Part shown: positions 42,900 to 52,639 of the stretch, piece after piece
Layout of the letters: each line of letters begins with the position of its first letter
Position numbering within the stretch: the stretch's first letter is position 1
Source: Trichomonas vaginalis G3
Lineage: Eukaryota; Parabasalia; Trichomonadida; Trichomonadidae
Assembly: GCF_026262505.1 (NCBI RefSeq)
Contig: NC_067205.1
Location: forward strand, 16,740,001 to 16,804,000
DNA length: 64,000 nucleotides
Reading direction: 5' to 3'
Translations under genes and position numbers: made by a program
Notes under the pieces: generated by a model
What the model was told of the DNA's origin: nothing
Database searches by the model: none
Seen by the model: only the letters and a program-made list of their open reading frames with translations

Positions 42900-43345
42900 G
42901 CATCGTCTATATATAGATGTAACAAAAAAAGTCACAAAACCCATCCTATCCTACTACTGACAAGAAATAGTGCAAAGAATTAGAATTAACATAAAAATCG
43001 AAAATTTAATAAAGGAGAGATAAAATTATTGTAGTATTCAATTGAAAAAATTTTGTAAAATAAGGAATATTGGTAAACAAATAAGTTTCATCTAAAAAAA
43101 AGGAAAATAAAAATATAAAAATTGAAATAAAAACAGAAATATAAAATATTTTTAAAATGCAAAAAGGTTTCATACTAATCGTTTTTGTATAATATTTATC
43201 ATTGAAAGATTATTGAAAGATATTTTGAAAGAAATCGAAAGAGTTAAGAAATATTGAGAAGAAGGACAATTGAATGAATTTTTGGCCGATTGTGCTATGC
43301 AAAGTTGATGATAATTGCAGGAAATTTTGAGATTTTCGAGGTTTT
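42900..43345. other. Spacer between element A and the palindrome cluster
   Basis: AT-rich, no gene recognised. The right edge of element A probably lies here but no terminal repeat was found. Confidence 0.4.
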
Positions 43346-43609
43346 GGAGGGTGTGAGTACTATTATATGTAATAGTATCTCACACCCTCCAATTCATCCT
43401 ATGGCGTCGAGAAAATTTTGGTGAAATGTCGTCGCATTTCACCAAAATTTCTCGGCGCCATATAGAGAACTAGAGTCTGCGAGGTACTGATTCTATCTAT
43501 GTACCTCGCAGACCCTAGTTCTCAGCCAAAATGGCTAAAAATTGCTCGCAATTGTTTGCCATGTAAACTGTCACTTTTTGAGGAGATTTGACATTCTGTC
43601 AAATCTCCT
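43346..43609. repeat. Cluster of four long palindromes
   Basis: Four consecutive inverted repeats. (1) 43346-43365 with 43370-43390, 20-bp stem and one bulge. (2) 43401-43428 with 43435-43461, 27-bp stem with one mismatch and one bulge. (3) 43465-43487 with 43501-43523, 23-bp stem with one mismatch. (4) 43581-43593 with 43597-43609, perfect 13-bp stem, TTC loop. Two small hairpins (AGCCA-AAA-TGGCT at 43524 and AATTGC-TC-GCAATT) lie between 3 and 4. GC content is higher than in the surroundings. The fourth overlaps the end of the hAT transposase remnant. Confidence 0.9.
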
Positions 43610-44565
43610 TTTTTCGTATATAAGAGTATGTCAGCTTTTTCAACGTTTCATAATGCTTGACAAGCCATAAAATGATATCAAATTCACTTGTCCATCTTGT
43701 TTTTACGTAGAGTGGACATTCAACTTTGAAGTAACAACGAACAGGCTTAGAGCGGAGAAAAAGTGAAATCTTATTCAGATTTTCAAATACTGGAAATTCA
43801 TGTTCCATTGAATAGTCTTCAACAAATGACTTAACTGCCAAGGAAAGTGTATGCGCTGCACAAGGGATTCTGAGAAATCCGTCTGTTTGAACAAAATTGT
43901 GATCACATGCAAGGACTTGAGCAAGCAAGTTGTCAGTTACAACGGTTCCAAGTTTTATTCCATTTGAGGCCAACATTGCCAGAGCATCACGAATGGCACG
44001 ATCATAAGAATCTGTTGTTCCGTCAAAGCCGGTCTTGATATCCAACGGAAAAGGATAACCATCATGTACCGATAAGACCAGTTCCAGCATCAATTAAGAG
44101 GGATACAGTATGGTCGAAGTAATCTGATAGACTTTTTTTGGCTGCTTCTTTGGAATCTTGCAAAAATTTTTCTGTAAGTTGAGCTCGGTTTATAGACTTG
44201 ATTATATCATTAATTTGATCCTTCTTCTTCAATGTCATTCCTACTTCAAGAATGATTTCCACAAGATCACGGAATGAATCAGAAGATATAGCATTAAAGG
44301 AAATTTTGTTACAACCAATAAAAATCTCAATAGCTTAAAGAACCTTCTCTTTTGAAGTGAGAACTTTATCAAAATCGATAAGTTTTGTATAATAGCAAGT
44401 GTGGTCTGCTATTAATTTATTATCATTGTAGGATTCTAAATAAAATTGATGTAGACATTGCTTCCCTTCTGCATTTTTTGTAGCGCATCGAACAATCTTA
44501 TGATGAGAGTTAGATTTAACTGGCACATATCCTTTAGGTATTTCATTAGGAACACCTGTTGGCAT
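43599..44565 (-). pseudogene. hAT-family transposase remnant
   Basis: Three minus-strand open frames follow one another in transposase order. 44565-44335 has a BED-finger-like Cys/His part (CATKNAEGKQCLHQFY, IADHTC). 44262-44062 includes SLLIDAGTG with a likely first catalytic Asp. 44093-43599 includes TVVTDNLLAQ (second Asp), RIPCAAHTLSLAVKSF (the C-x2-H motif) and KTRWTSEFDIILWLVKH, a conserved hAT segment. The C-terminal dimerisation region with the catalytic Glu is absent: the last frame stops inside the palindrome cluster. At least two frame changes break it (between 44335 and 44262, and near 44080). It is therefore a truncated, inactive copy. Terminal inverted repeats were not identified. 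Confidence 0.75.
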
Positions 44566-44827
44566 GGACCAAGTTTTATCATATCACATGTCGATTACAT
44601 TTTATCGTTATCATTTCATATCACATGGCTGTACCCCCAATAAATTCTTTTTCCCGGCATTTGTAAAGTAACCCACTTTTTGCAACCTTACGAACCATCT
44701 GCTTTCATAATGAAATCAGATATTAACATGATTGTATAACAAATCTTTCAACTGAACGGCATTTTTTGTTTGAAATGAATTGATAAAAAAGTGGCAACCT
44801 AATTTAAAAAGTTCCGAAAGAAATAAA

Positions 44828-45472
44828 ATGGCTGATAACGAACTCATTGAGAAGTTGTTAATACATACCCCACATGAAATCAACACAGGAACATCACAGC
44901 TTCAAAACATTATTATTACAATCACAGCAACAAAAGAAGATACATTTAATCCAGGCAAATTCGAAGTTAAAGAAAGTATTTTCAATGTTAATCCAGAAAA
45001 AAAGATTGAAGACCTTATCAATGATTTCAAAAGACAACATAAATATCCGAACGACAAATATTACCTAATTTATAATAACAGACTTTTCGAAAACGGTACT
45101 CTTGCACAAGCTGGAATTACCAACAGAAAGAAGCTTACCTTCTTCGCCCCAGCAAACGAGAAAAAACTTGCAGAAAACGAAGGTTTCAAGCTCAAATTCT
45201 GGTCTTATCCAGCTTTATGCCTTGCTTTCTCATTCTTATTTGCTGGACTTGTTTGCAGATTCGATTACAGACTCCGTGGTGCTTATGTGCTTGTAGGTTC
45301 TTTAATTGGCGTTCCTGCAATGGTTTGCTTCCTCATTGGTCTTACAGAAGCTTTCTCTAAGGCTACAAATACTTCATTTACTGGTTCTGAATGGTTTGGT
45401 TCATGTTATTACGGTGAGAACTCTTGTTGTAGTTGCTGCTGTTGCTGCTGCAAGCCTCATGATTCCCTGTAA
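44828..45472 (+). CDS. Ubiquitin-like domain protein with two TM helices and Cys-rich tail
   Basis: 214 residues from MADNELIEKLL; the ATG at 44828 follows an A-rich leader. Residues ~25-105 fit a ubiquitin-like fold, with a YYLIYNNRLFENGTLAQAGI segment matching the typical L-x-dG-x-TLa-x-gI pattern. Two hydrophobic helices follow at about 122-141 and 150-175. The last ~30 residues contain a run of Cys (NSCCSCCCCCCKPHD), a likely palmitoylation or metal-binding cluster. A UBL anchored in the ER or endomembranes recalls HERP/UBTD-type adaptors of protein degradation, but no specific orthologue is recognised. Confidence 0.75.
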   Translation: MADNELIEKLLIHTPHEINTGTSQLQNIIITITATKEDTFNPGKFEVKESIFNVNPEKKIEDLINDFKRQHKYPNDKYYLIYNNRLFENGTLAQAGITNRKKLTFFAPANEKKLAENEGFKLKFWSYPALCLAFSFLFAGLVCRFDYRLRGAYVLVGSLIGVPAMVCFLIGLTEAFSKATNTSFTGSEWFGSCYYGENSCCSCCCCCCKPHDSL

Positions 45473-45824
45473 TAACCAAACCACCAAAAATCGAATTGTA
45501 AAACACCAATTATTTATTCCTGCGAAAAAAATTGTGAAAAAATAATATTTGAAATTTTCTCTAAACTTTTATAAATTTAATATCACGTAACTAGAATTTT
45601 TGCCTTTCCTTATATAAATTTCAATTTTCTATTCAATTTCACATATGAATTTTCCTAATTCCATATTTAGAACTGAATTCATCTTGGCATATTAGAGATT
45701 TCGTTCATTTCTTTTCGCAGTTACAATATTTTTCCTATATTACTCTAAAAGGTTAAAATATAACTCAAAATTAGGGAAAAAAGATTAAGGTTGATAAAAA
45801 AACATATTTACAAACATACAAATA
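45473..45824. other. Convergent intergenic region, nothing recognised
   Basis: 350 bp of AT-rich DNA between the convergent ends of the UBL-like and secreted-protein genes. Confidence 0.5.
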
Positions 45825-46691
45825 TCAAATAGCTTGATAATAAACCGGGCCCTGAACAACAAAGCTGCTGAAACAAGCATCACTAGATCTTGGATCGGTT
45901 TGGACATTGTGTATTGAGATTTTATTGCATTCTATTGCAAATGGTAAAACTACTTGTTGGATATCTTCAACATCTGGCTCAAGTTTTGCATTGAAAAAGT
46001 ATTTTTCTTTAGCAGCAGTTACTTCTACTGTGAAATTAATTGGTGAGCATTGTGATCTCAAAAATGGTGCGAAATCAATCCGTTTAACAATTTGCTTTTC
46101 AGCAAATTGTATATCAAAACCTGTTTTGTTGCAATAGCATAAACCTTTGATTTGAGAACATGTAGCTTTATATTCCAAAGGATAATCAAGAAGAGATATC
46201 TTGGATAAAATTGCTTTTCTTTGTGGAGTGAGTTTTCCTTTAATTTTCTTAATTGATGCAAGTATGTTGATCTTATTATTTGATAAATCTTCTTTTGCAG
46301 CTAAAAATTGAGCTGCTGCGTGCTGAATACGTTCTTCAATATTTAATTTAGGAGTAGGAACTGGTTTTGGTGTTCTTGTAGGCTTTGTTATTGGAGTTGG
46401 AGTAGGTGTATAAACTGGTGCTGGTGTGTTTGCTGGAATTGGGTTATTGATTGTTTGATTTTCGTGATTTTGTTCATTTCCATGATCTGCGACATTATTT
46501 TCATGATTGCTATTATCTGTTGAAATGATTTTAGGATCATTGTGGTCATTATCATTTGAATTTCTAATATTTGGATAAAAAGACTTAATATTTCCAATAG
46601 GCGGTGATTGCTTATATTCTATTCGAAAAGGTTTGGCAATAAAGGCAAATACATTAAGTATCTGAATGATAATAAATAGAATCAACTTCAT
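45825..46691 (-). CDS. Secreted Pro/Thr-rich protein of unknown function
   Basis: 288 residues. The N-terminus MKLILFIIIQILNVFAFIAK is a good signal peptide. A disordered Asn/His/Glu stretch and a Pro/Thr block (APVYTPTPTPITKPTRTPKP) follow. The C-terminal ~170 residues carry a helical part and five cysteines that could form disulphides (CSQIKGLCYC among them). There is no transmembrane segment, so it is probably secreted or vesicular. No family recognised. Confidence 0.7.
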   Translation of the reverse strand: MKLILFIIIQILNVFAFIAKPFRIEYKQSPPIGNIKSFYPNIRNSNDNDHNDPKIISTDNSNHENNVADHGNEQNHENQTINNPIPANTPAPVYTPTPTPITKPTRTPKPVPTPKLNIEERIQHAAAQFLAAKEDLSNNKINILASIKKIKGKLTPQRKAILSKISLLDYPLEYKATCSQIKGLCYCNKTGFDIQFAEKQIVKRIDFAPFLRSQCSPINFTVEVTAAKEKYFFNAKLEPDVEDIQQVVLPFAIECNKISIHNVQTDPRSSDACFSSFVVQGPVYYQAI

Positions 46692-47011
46692 TGCCGTTTA
46701 AGGGTCCACTGTAAAAATTGAAAGTCTCTCAAAATTGAGAGGCAATTTGCAAATAATCATTATCGTCATTTTTCGAAAATCCACTTTTCCTAGTGTTCTG
46801 ATTAATATTATGTGAATACAACAATGAAGCATATGTTTCAATAAGATGGTAATATATTCTATCACTTCAAATCTCATAAAAATTGCAAAATCAGTGAGTT
46901 TTATAAGAACATGATTTTTTCGAATTTTTTCGCTTTTGGATGCGTGTTTTGAAAAATAGATATTTTCGAATTTTAATTTTATCTTAAAAAAAAAAAAAAA
47001 AAAAGGTAGTG
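46692..47011. other. Intergenic with poly-A run
   Basis: AT-rich. It contains a CTCTC-AAAATT-GAGAG palindrome at 46726-46741 and a run of 19 A at 46986-47004. No gene. Confidence 0.6.
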
Positions 47012-47109
47012 GGGCTTCCAGGCGCGTTGCGCCCTCTAGCCCTGAAGATGTTTAGTATAAATGAAGTTTTTATTCGGAGGGCTTCCAGGCGCGTTGCGCC
47101 CTCTAGCCC
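47012..47109. repeat. Two copies of a 31-bp GC-rich hairpin
   Basis: An identical 31-bp palindromic unit occurs at 47012-47042 and 47079-47109. It starts GGGCTTCCAGGCGC, with a GTT loop and GCGCC arm, and ends CTCTAGCCC. These are the same style of GC palindromes as in the first 5 kb. They lie just before the likely left edge of element B. Confidence 0.9.
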
Positions 47110-47373
47110 ATAAAAAATTTCTGAGGACGAACCAGCCGGTGACTTTTTTGTAGAGCGCTCAAAATAGTATAACTTTGTCCGGACAAGTAAGGGTCTATCG
47201 TCGCTACAGGAAAAGTTACAGGCGTTCCAAGGAAGTATACTTTGAGAAGCCTTTTTCCCCTTATAGAATGAGATAGGACGGTTATTTTACAAAACTAACA
47301 ACACTTTGACCGAGTAGTTTTTTGTGCTGAACAAAAAGTGTCATATAAACATCTGTCAAAAACCGCTTTTTAC

Positions 47374-47380
47374 TTCACTT
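47374..47380 (+). promoter_or_regulatory. Possible initiator TCACTTA
   Basis: A TCACTT-type initiator lies directly before the ATG at 47384. It fits the T. vaginalis initiator consensus, which element genes could use to be read by host polymerase. The short motif makes this tentative. Confidence 0.35.
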
Positions 47381-47383
47381 AAA

Positions 47384-47920
47384 ATGCCACGTAAGCTACG
47401 TAAGAATATACGTAAGAGGAAGAGAGCATTGAAACATCCAATAGTAAAACTGACACCACAACAACAGTTGCAACAACAAATGATGAATGACCCCACTATG
47501 TTGCAACAAATGTCAAGCAACCCTATGCTTTTAAACCGAGTTATTGGTGCACAGAGTGGAGGTTTAAGAGCGGCACTTTTAGCGAAAATGGCAGGCTATG
47601 GTGGAGCTGCAGACGGAACAGCTTATAACCCTCAAAGTCAAATGAATTTGAGTTCACTCAAAAATCAAATAACAGATGTCAAAAAGTCAAACATAGACAT
47701 ACAGAAACAAATAAGTGAAAACGAAAAGAAACTAGAATATGACAGACACACAAAGAAACTCAATGAGTTAAACGTAGAGAAAAAGAAGAAAGAAGAACAA
47801 CTGAAAGAACTAAGTACAGAGGAATATGCGAAAAAAGTGTCAGAAAAAGCAGCAGAAGTAGCAAAAATGGAACAAGATGTTATAAATTTGAAAACCATAC
47901 TACTCAATATAAAGTACTGA
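47384..47920 (+). CDS. Basic coiled-coil protein, element B
   Basis: About 178 residues from the ATG at 47384, preceded by TTCACTTAAA, which fits the TCA-pyrimidine-(T/A) initiator pattern. The N-terminus is strongly basic (PRKLRKNIRKRKRALKHP), then Gln-rich, then a long coiled coil. A DNA-binding core or tegument-like virion protein is plausible. Not recognised. Confidence 0.6.
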   Translation: MPRKLRKNIRKRKRALKHPIVKLTPQQQLQQQMMNDPTMLQQMSSNPMLLNRVIGAQSGGLRAALLAKMAGYGGAADGTAYNPQSQMNLSSLKNQITDVKKSNIDIQKQISENEKKLEYDRHTKKLNELNVEKKKKEEQLKELSTEEYAKKVSEKAAEVAKMEQDVINLKTILLNIKY

Positions 47921-47958
47921 AAGATGAAGAAATAAAACAAAAAGCCCTGAAGACATAT

Positions 47959-50547
47959 ATGGATAGCGATGAGTATAAAAAAGAAGTTGAAGCAAATGTA
48001 AAGGCAGAAAAACTTTTACAGTTGCAAAACCAAACCGTACAGTATGAAAACTTAGCACAAGAAAGTAAAAATAACGACGCAGCCATGCAAAAGGCAATGA
48101 AAAGCGCAGAATATATAAAAGCTAATAATGACTGGTTAGATGCCCAAGCCAACGCCAAAGCAGCCCAACTTATAGGGTCAATAAGGACAAAAATACAAGC
48201 GGATGAAGACAGTTCAAATGAAGCTTTAATGAATGCCGACTTTAAGAATGCCTTCGAAGCTCTTCATAGTAAGGTGAAACTAGTGAACGACTTCTCATCT
48301 GGAAAGAAACTGAAGTCTGAAGGTTTCGACAAAGAGTTAAAAGAAGTAGCACAAAATATGACGAAAATAACAGATGCAGCAACTAGACAGGCAGTTCAAA
48401 GTGCCTATGACGCCGTTAGAGCAACTGTTGTGGAAAGTCAAGAAAAAGAGTTACAACAGACCAAAACAGACCTAGTAAATGCTTTCTTAAAAACGAAAAG
48501 TCAGGTAGGACATTATGCTGCAGATGGAACATATGTGCCAGCTGGTGGAACTTATATACCACCAAACCCTCCAAGAGAAGCACCTGCACCAGGACTACCT
48601 AAAACATTTACATCGTCACATGGACACAGACACAAGCATGCACCAAAACCAACACAACAACCAACAATTCAAAATCCAGCACAACAACCACCTCCACAAC
48701 CAGCACAACAACCACCTCCACAACCAGCACAACAACCAGCACAAACAGAGCAAGGACATAAAAGAAGTAGAGAACAAGGAAACCAAGAATTCTTAAAAAT
48801 GCTTAAGGAAGATTATGGTTACCCAGATACTCTTGACTTTAGTGACAGATATAAAGAAGCTATTAGAAAGTTCAAGGAAGGAAATACTGACCCGAACCTA
48901 TTTAGCTTTATGGTTCAGCACCAAATGGGATATAATTTCAAACCTGGAAAATACAAGCTCGCTAAGGGATATGATTTAATAGCATATCATCCAAATGACA
49001 TGGATGAATTTACTCCGAGATATTTGATGTCAGAGATAAATGATAATTCAACTCTCTTCATGAAACGCGTAAAAAATAGAGACGGAACGAAAGAAGAAAG
49101 GTTTATGAGTCCGGATGACTTAGATAGGGAACTTGTTAAAAACGGTCTCGGAATATATGAAATGCCAGCAGATGAGGTACAAGAAACTCCACAGGAAGAA
49201 GTTCAGATACAACCAGACATGGAAGAAATAGTTCAGCAACAACAGCTAGAAGAGCCTGAAGGAAACGAACAAGTCCCTCCTTTGGAAACTAACTTCACAG
49301 AACTAGATGAAGATTTGGAACAGCCGAAAAATCTTGACCCTCAACAAGAGTATGCGGAGAATATGGAATCTTTCCAAGAGTCTAAGAAAAATTCGGCTGA
49401 CATAGTAGAAGAATATCGAAAAATGTTCGCCGACATACAAAAGACTCCAACATCAGATGAAAATATTCAGCATAGAATGGAAGTACTGAAAGATAATGTA
49501 CGCAAATACAATAACCCTTTTTACTTACGACCATATAACGTTCAATCTTTGGCTGAACTCGGTGAAAATAAAAGGTTAAATTTCAACAAAACATATAGAA
49601 ATGAAACATTGTTTAAAGTTCATTCAGAACCTAACCAATATGGAAACAAACCTACTTTTGTTTCTGCAGACTATGGAACTACAATGAGATGGGGTCATAA
49701 AGCTAATCCGGATAGGTGGTTCATAAACTTACAACCACAATTCCAAGAAGTTGTAGACGCAATGGAAGTGAATGGTGAACCAGATATAGCTGGTATTTTC
49801 AGCGCGGCTTTAATGCCATTGAAAGATATGAAAGATGCAGATATTTTGGACCAGTATGAAATGAACATGGCTGATGGAAATATAACACCTGACGTTCTAG
49901 AACATTTATCTCAAAGAACTACACAGAACCATAGAGATGGTATATTTGGTGAAGAGTTTAGAAAGAAAGTTAGGGAGAGAGAAGGAAGAGAACCTATTGT
50001 ACATGACCTTGCAAACGAAAGTTTGCAAAATGTCATAAAAACTTACTTTGCAGACAATGAACCGAGAAGGGATGAATATTTAAGAAAACTCAAATGGACA
50101 GTACCAAATGAAATGTTAGTATTGAAAAACATGTTCCTTGACAAAATAAAACCAACTACAGAAATAAATGACGCAAGACTGAAACATTGGGTAAAAGCTT
50201 TCCCATTCACAAAAGATATTATTGGTAACATGGAAAGAAAACCAGAATGGCTACAAAAACATATATTTGGAAACGAGCTTATTCCATATGGACAAGCTCT
50301 GTTTGAAGAGCTTGAACCGGAAACTCAGGAAAGAGTCATGCAAACAATACGCGAAGACTCAAATACAGACTATGACAAAATCTTTCTAGGATATAGGTTA
50401 CCTGAGATGGGCGACCAGAGCCCAAAGGCAAAAAGGACATGGGAAATTTACAACATACTAGGTGAACATGAGGCAAAGATGCAACAACTTGAAGCAGAGG
50501 GCAAGTTACCAAAAGCGACACCAAAGAAGAAGAGTAGAACAAAGTGA
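47959..50547 (+). CDS. Large structural-type protein, element B
   Basis: 862 residues. The N-terminal ~220 residues are Ala/Lys/Glu coiled coil (TRQAVQSAYDAVRATVV). A Pro/Gln-rich linker with PAQQPPPQ repeats and a His-rich GHRHKHAP patch follows. The C-terminal ~500 residues are globular, with segments such as LFKVHSEPNQYGNKPTFV and DYGTTMRWGHKANPDRWF. Its place immediately before the capsid gene suggests a virion component, perhaps a scaffold or core protein. No catalytic motif recognised. Confidence 0.65.
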   Translation: MDSDEYKKEVEANVKAEKLLQLQNQTVQYENLAQESKNNDAAMQKAMKSAEYIKANNDWLDAQANAKAAQLIGSIRTKIQADEDSSNEALMNADFKNAFEALHSKVKLVNDFSSGKKLKSEGFDKELKEVAQNMTKITDAATRQAVQSAYDAVRATVVESQEKELQQTKTDLVNAFLKTKSQVGHYAADGTYVPAGGTYIPPNPPREAPAPGLPKTFTSSHGHRHKHAPKPTQQPTIQNPAQQPPPQPAQQPPPQPAQQPAQTEQGHKRSREQGNQEFLKMLKEDYGYPDTLDFSDRYKEAIRKFKEGNTDPNLFSFMVQHQMGYNFKPGKYKLAKGYDLIAYHPNDMDEFTPRYLMSEINDNSTLFMKRVKNRDGTKEERFMSPDDLDRELVKNGLGIYEMPADEVQETPQEEVQIQPDMEEIVQQQQLEEPEGNEQVPPLETNFTELDEDLEQPKNLDPQQEYAENMESFQESKKNSADIVEEYRKMFADIQKTPTSDENIQHRMEVLKDNVRKYNNPFYLRPYNVQSLAELGENKRLNFNKTYRNETLFKVHSEPNQYGNKPTFVSADYGTTMRWGHKANPDRWFINLQPQFQEVVDAMEVNGEPDIAGIFSAALMPLKDMKDADILDQYEMNMADGNITPDVLEHLSQRTTQNHRDGIFGEEFRKKVREREGREPIVHDLANESLQNVIKTYFADNEPRRDEYLRKLKWTVPNEMLVLKNMFLDKIKPTTEINDARLKHWVKAFPFTKDIIGNMERKPEWLQKHIFGNELIPYGQALFEELEPETQERVMQTIREDSNTDYDKIFLGYRLPEMGDQSPKAKRTWEIYNILGEHEAKMQQLEAEGKLPKATPKKKSRTK

Positions 50548-50700
50548 AAGTAGTGAAGAAGTAACTTCATCTAGTGAAAGTAGTGGCAATGAAGGAAAAA
50601 GAAGAGTTAAAAACTCAGTCAGGAAGAAAGTAAAGCTTGGTCCGAGTGGGTTCTATTATGATATATAAATCCAACTATTCTATATTTTTACCCATATGAA

Positions 50701-52308
50701 ATGTACGCCGCTCAGAATATAACGCCAACAGTTTTGGATGCCATGAACGGAAATGTTTCCGAATGGTATAACGAATGCGACAATGCCATTAGAAGGTCAG
50801 AAATAGTTCCTGGAACTTACGAATATACAACTGCTGTTTCTTACGGAAACGTAGGTGAGTTTGGAGAAGGTTCTTCAACAACAGTAGATATTGCTTGCGA
50901 CAGGTTTCATATTATTTCTATTGACAACTCATTCTTATACGTGGAACAAGACATTGAAATAAAACCTTCTGCCAAGTTGTCTGACAAGAAAGGTTGCAAT
51001 GGAATTTTCTATGTCGGATACCAATATGCTCCAGAAGTTTTCATGGGATATAAGATATATTCTAACTCTGACTTAGTTCAAACAGTAACATGGGCAAACT
51101 ATGAATGGTTTGCTTTGAGAAACTCAGTACAACCACAAGCTAGAGAACAAACAGACCAGTATGCAACTATTGAGAAAATAAGAAGACTTGACCCTAACGT
51201 TCCAGGAGTTTATGTTAACCTTTCTGGTTCAGATGGAAATGCTGCCACTAAAGTAAAACTGAAACTTAGAGTTCCTTTGTCATCTTTCCTCATCTTCAGG
51301 TTTTTAAGATACTTGCCAAACTGGGCAGGAAAAATTTCTATCGAACTTACTCCAAGCAAAAATAACTTAGTCATTGCACCAACACAAGACCCATTCACTC
51401 TTACAGACGTAACGGGAACAAATAAAACGTCATTCGCCGACTTTTGCAAAGACAAAGTTGACTTAGACTTTGGTTTCTCAAACCTCAACACTGAAGTAAA
51501 CTATTATTTCAATGCTGGTGGAACTGCTTGGGACCCAGTTAAGTTCACATGCGAAAAATTTGAATGCAAGAGAATAGAAAGCAGACTTGCAGTCTATATG
51601 TTGGACCCAGATATTTCAAATGCTTTAGCTGCCAAATATATTGCAGTTCCACTTATGTTCCCTATACACCAAATATCTGTCAAAGACTTTGCAGGTGAAG
51701 TTGGAAACCAAAGTGCTGACCCAGGTGCAAGAACGGATATTGCTTTAACAACTGCAATGAAACATGCAGATACTATGTTTGTACTGTTCAGACGAACTAT
51801 AAATGACTATTCTTGTTTCTACAACCCTGGTATTAAATATCATATAAACATAGATGGCAAATATTATCCAAGAGAAGAATATTCTACAGTTGAGGATATG
51901 AGGTCATACAACTTGACATTAGATGCTATGAACTTTAACAACAACTTCACAACAACCATTAACCCTGAAATGCAAAGTTCTATTATGCCATATGTGAAAG
52001 TATGGACTCATACAGGAGGTCAAAAAACTCAATATACAAATGGAGACCGTTCAAACTTTTGGCTTGGCATTCCATTTGCTGACTCAGAAGACTTTATGGG
52101 TGGTATTTCAACTGTTGGTACAGTTCAAATACAATATACTGGTGACAGAGACGGTCCAGATGAATTGAAAGCAAAGAAGTTTACAAAACCAATAGCACTT
52201 TTCACGGAAGATGCTCTTTTGAAGATTCGTTCGATGAAACCTGCTGGGGCTCCTCAGATTGGCATAACGACAGCTTCCATCGAGCAGATTTTGGCAGCAG
52301 GTCAGTAA
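50701..52308 (+). CDS. Major capsid protein (double jelly-roll type), element B
   Basis: 535 residues, within the size range of Polinton and virophage capsid proteins. It is rich in beta strands, with two halves: residues ~40-290 (YTTAVSYGNVGEFGEGSST, LSSFLIFRFLRYLPNWAGKI) and ~300-520 (MFPIHQISVKDFAGEV, ADTMFVLFRRTINDYSCFYN). These fit two jelly rolls. Gene order (capsid, small proteins, helicase, ATPase) supports this. It would form the icosahedral shell. The 3' end overlaps the antisense gene at 52202-52621 by 107 bp. Confidence 0.75.
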   Translation: MYAAQNITPTVLDAMNGNVSEWYNECDNAIRRSEIVPGTYEYTTAVSYGNVGEFGEGSSTTVDIACDRFHIISIDNSFLYVEQDIEIKPSAKLSDKKGCNGIFYVGYQYAPEVFMGYKIYSNSDLVQTVTWANYEWFALRNSVQPQAREQTDQYATIEKIRRLDPNVPGVYVNLSGSDGNAATKVKLKLRVPLSSFLIFRFLRYLPNWAGKISIELTPSKNNLVIAPTQDPFTLTDVTGTNKTSFADFCKDKVDLDFGFSNLNTEVNYYFNAGGTAWDPVKFTCEKFECKRIESRLAVYMLDPDISNALAAKYIAVPLMFPIHQISVKDFAGEVGNQSADPGARTDIALTTAMKHADTMFVLFRRTINDYSCFYNPGIKYHINIDGKYYPREEYSTVEDMRSYNLTLDAMNFNNNFTTTINPEMQSSIMPYVKVWTHTGGQKTQYTNGDRSNFWLGIPFADSEDFMGGISTVGTVQIQYTGDRDGPDELKAKKFTKPIALFTEDALLKIRSMKPAGAPQIGITTASIEQILAAGQ

Positions 52309-52621
52309 GTTGTTCTTGAACTGACTTCTCTCCGTCAAATATTGACAGTACGCCAGTTTTGACATAATATTGTATTATAAACTTTCCTTTAGTAATATCG
52401 GTCAGTTTTGAAGTTATATTTTTGTCTGCTTCAAGAACTTTCACCATCTCGGTTATACCAACTTTCTTTGCTTTATGAAAATATTTAGGTTCAGCAAAGA
52501 CTGCTATTCTATAACATTTTCCATTGTTTGTGTAAAGAACTATTCTGTCAATGTATTTGTATTGTTTGTGAGTATAAACTTTGTTTTGCTTCAATTCAAA
52601 GAGATACTCGAATACGTCCAT
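52202..52621 (-). CDS. Small antisense-overlapping protein, element B
   Basis: 139 residues on the minus strand between two plus-strand genes. Its last ~35 codons lie inside the capsid gene 3' end. The N-terminal part reads MDVFEYLFELKQNKVYTHKQ, with mixed strands and helices and no motif I recognise. Its ATG is only 18 bp from the divergent ATG at 52640, so the two must share one tiny promoter. Confidence 0.6.
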   Translation of the reverse strand: MDVFEYLFELKQNKVYTHKQYKYIDRIVLYTNNGKCYRIAVFAEPKYFHKAKKVGITEMVKVLEADKNITSKLTDITKGKFIIQYYVKTGVLSIFDGEKSVQEQLTDLLPKSARWKLSLCQSEEPQQVSSNESSKEHLP

Positions 52622-52639
52622 CTTTTTATTCTAAGTAAA

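Larger units (their letters stand above)
32031..42900. mobile_element. Virus-like element A (Maverick/Polinton class), old and broken
   Basis: A fossil block of virus-like genes with very AT-rich spacers. Parts in order: a protein of unknown function, a KilA-N protein, a phage-tail-collar-like fibre protein, a decayed patch, a small SCCG-motif protein, a structural protein, a packaging ATPase, a major capsid gene, two small amphipathic proteins, a coiled-coil protein and two tandem repeat-module genes. No DNA polymerase B, integrase or helicase is visible, so the replication half is missing. Terminal inverted repeats and a target-site duplication were not found and both edges are approximate. 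It is broken, with perhaps six to ten breaks. It is older than element B, judging by its decay and AT drift. Confidence 0.75.

Noticed and set aside
32031-42900. Terminal inverted repeats for element A
   Set aside because: Comparing the sequence near both edges gave no convincing inverted pair; boundaries are left approximate.
46986-47004. A-run as the tail of a retroposed gene or LINE
   Set aside because: Neither side has reverse transcriptase, a processed gene copy or a target-site duplication.
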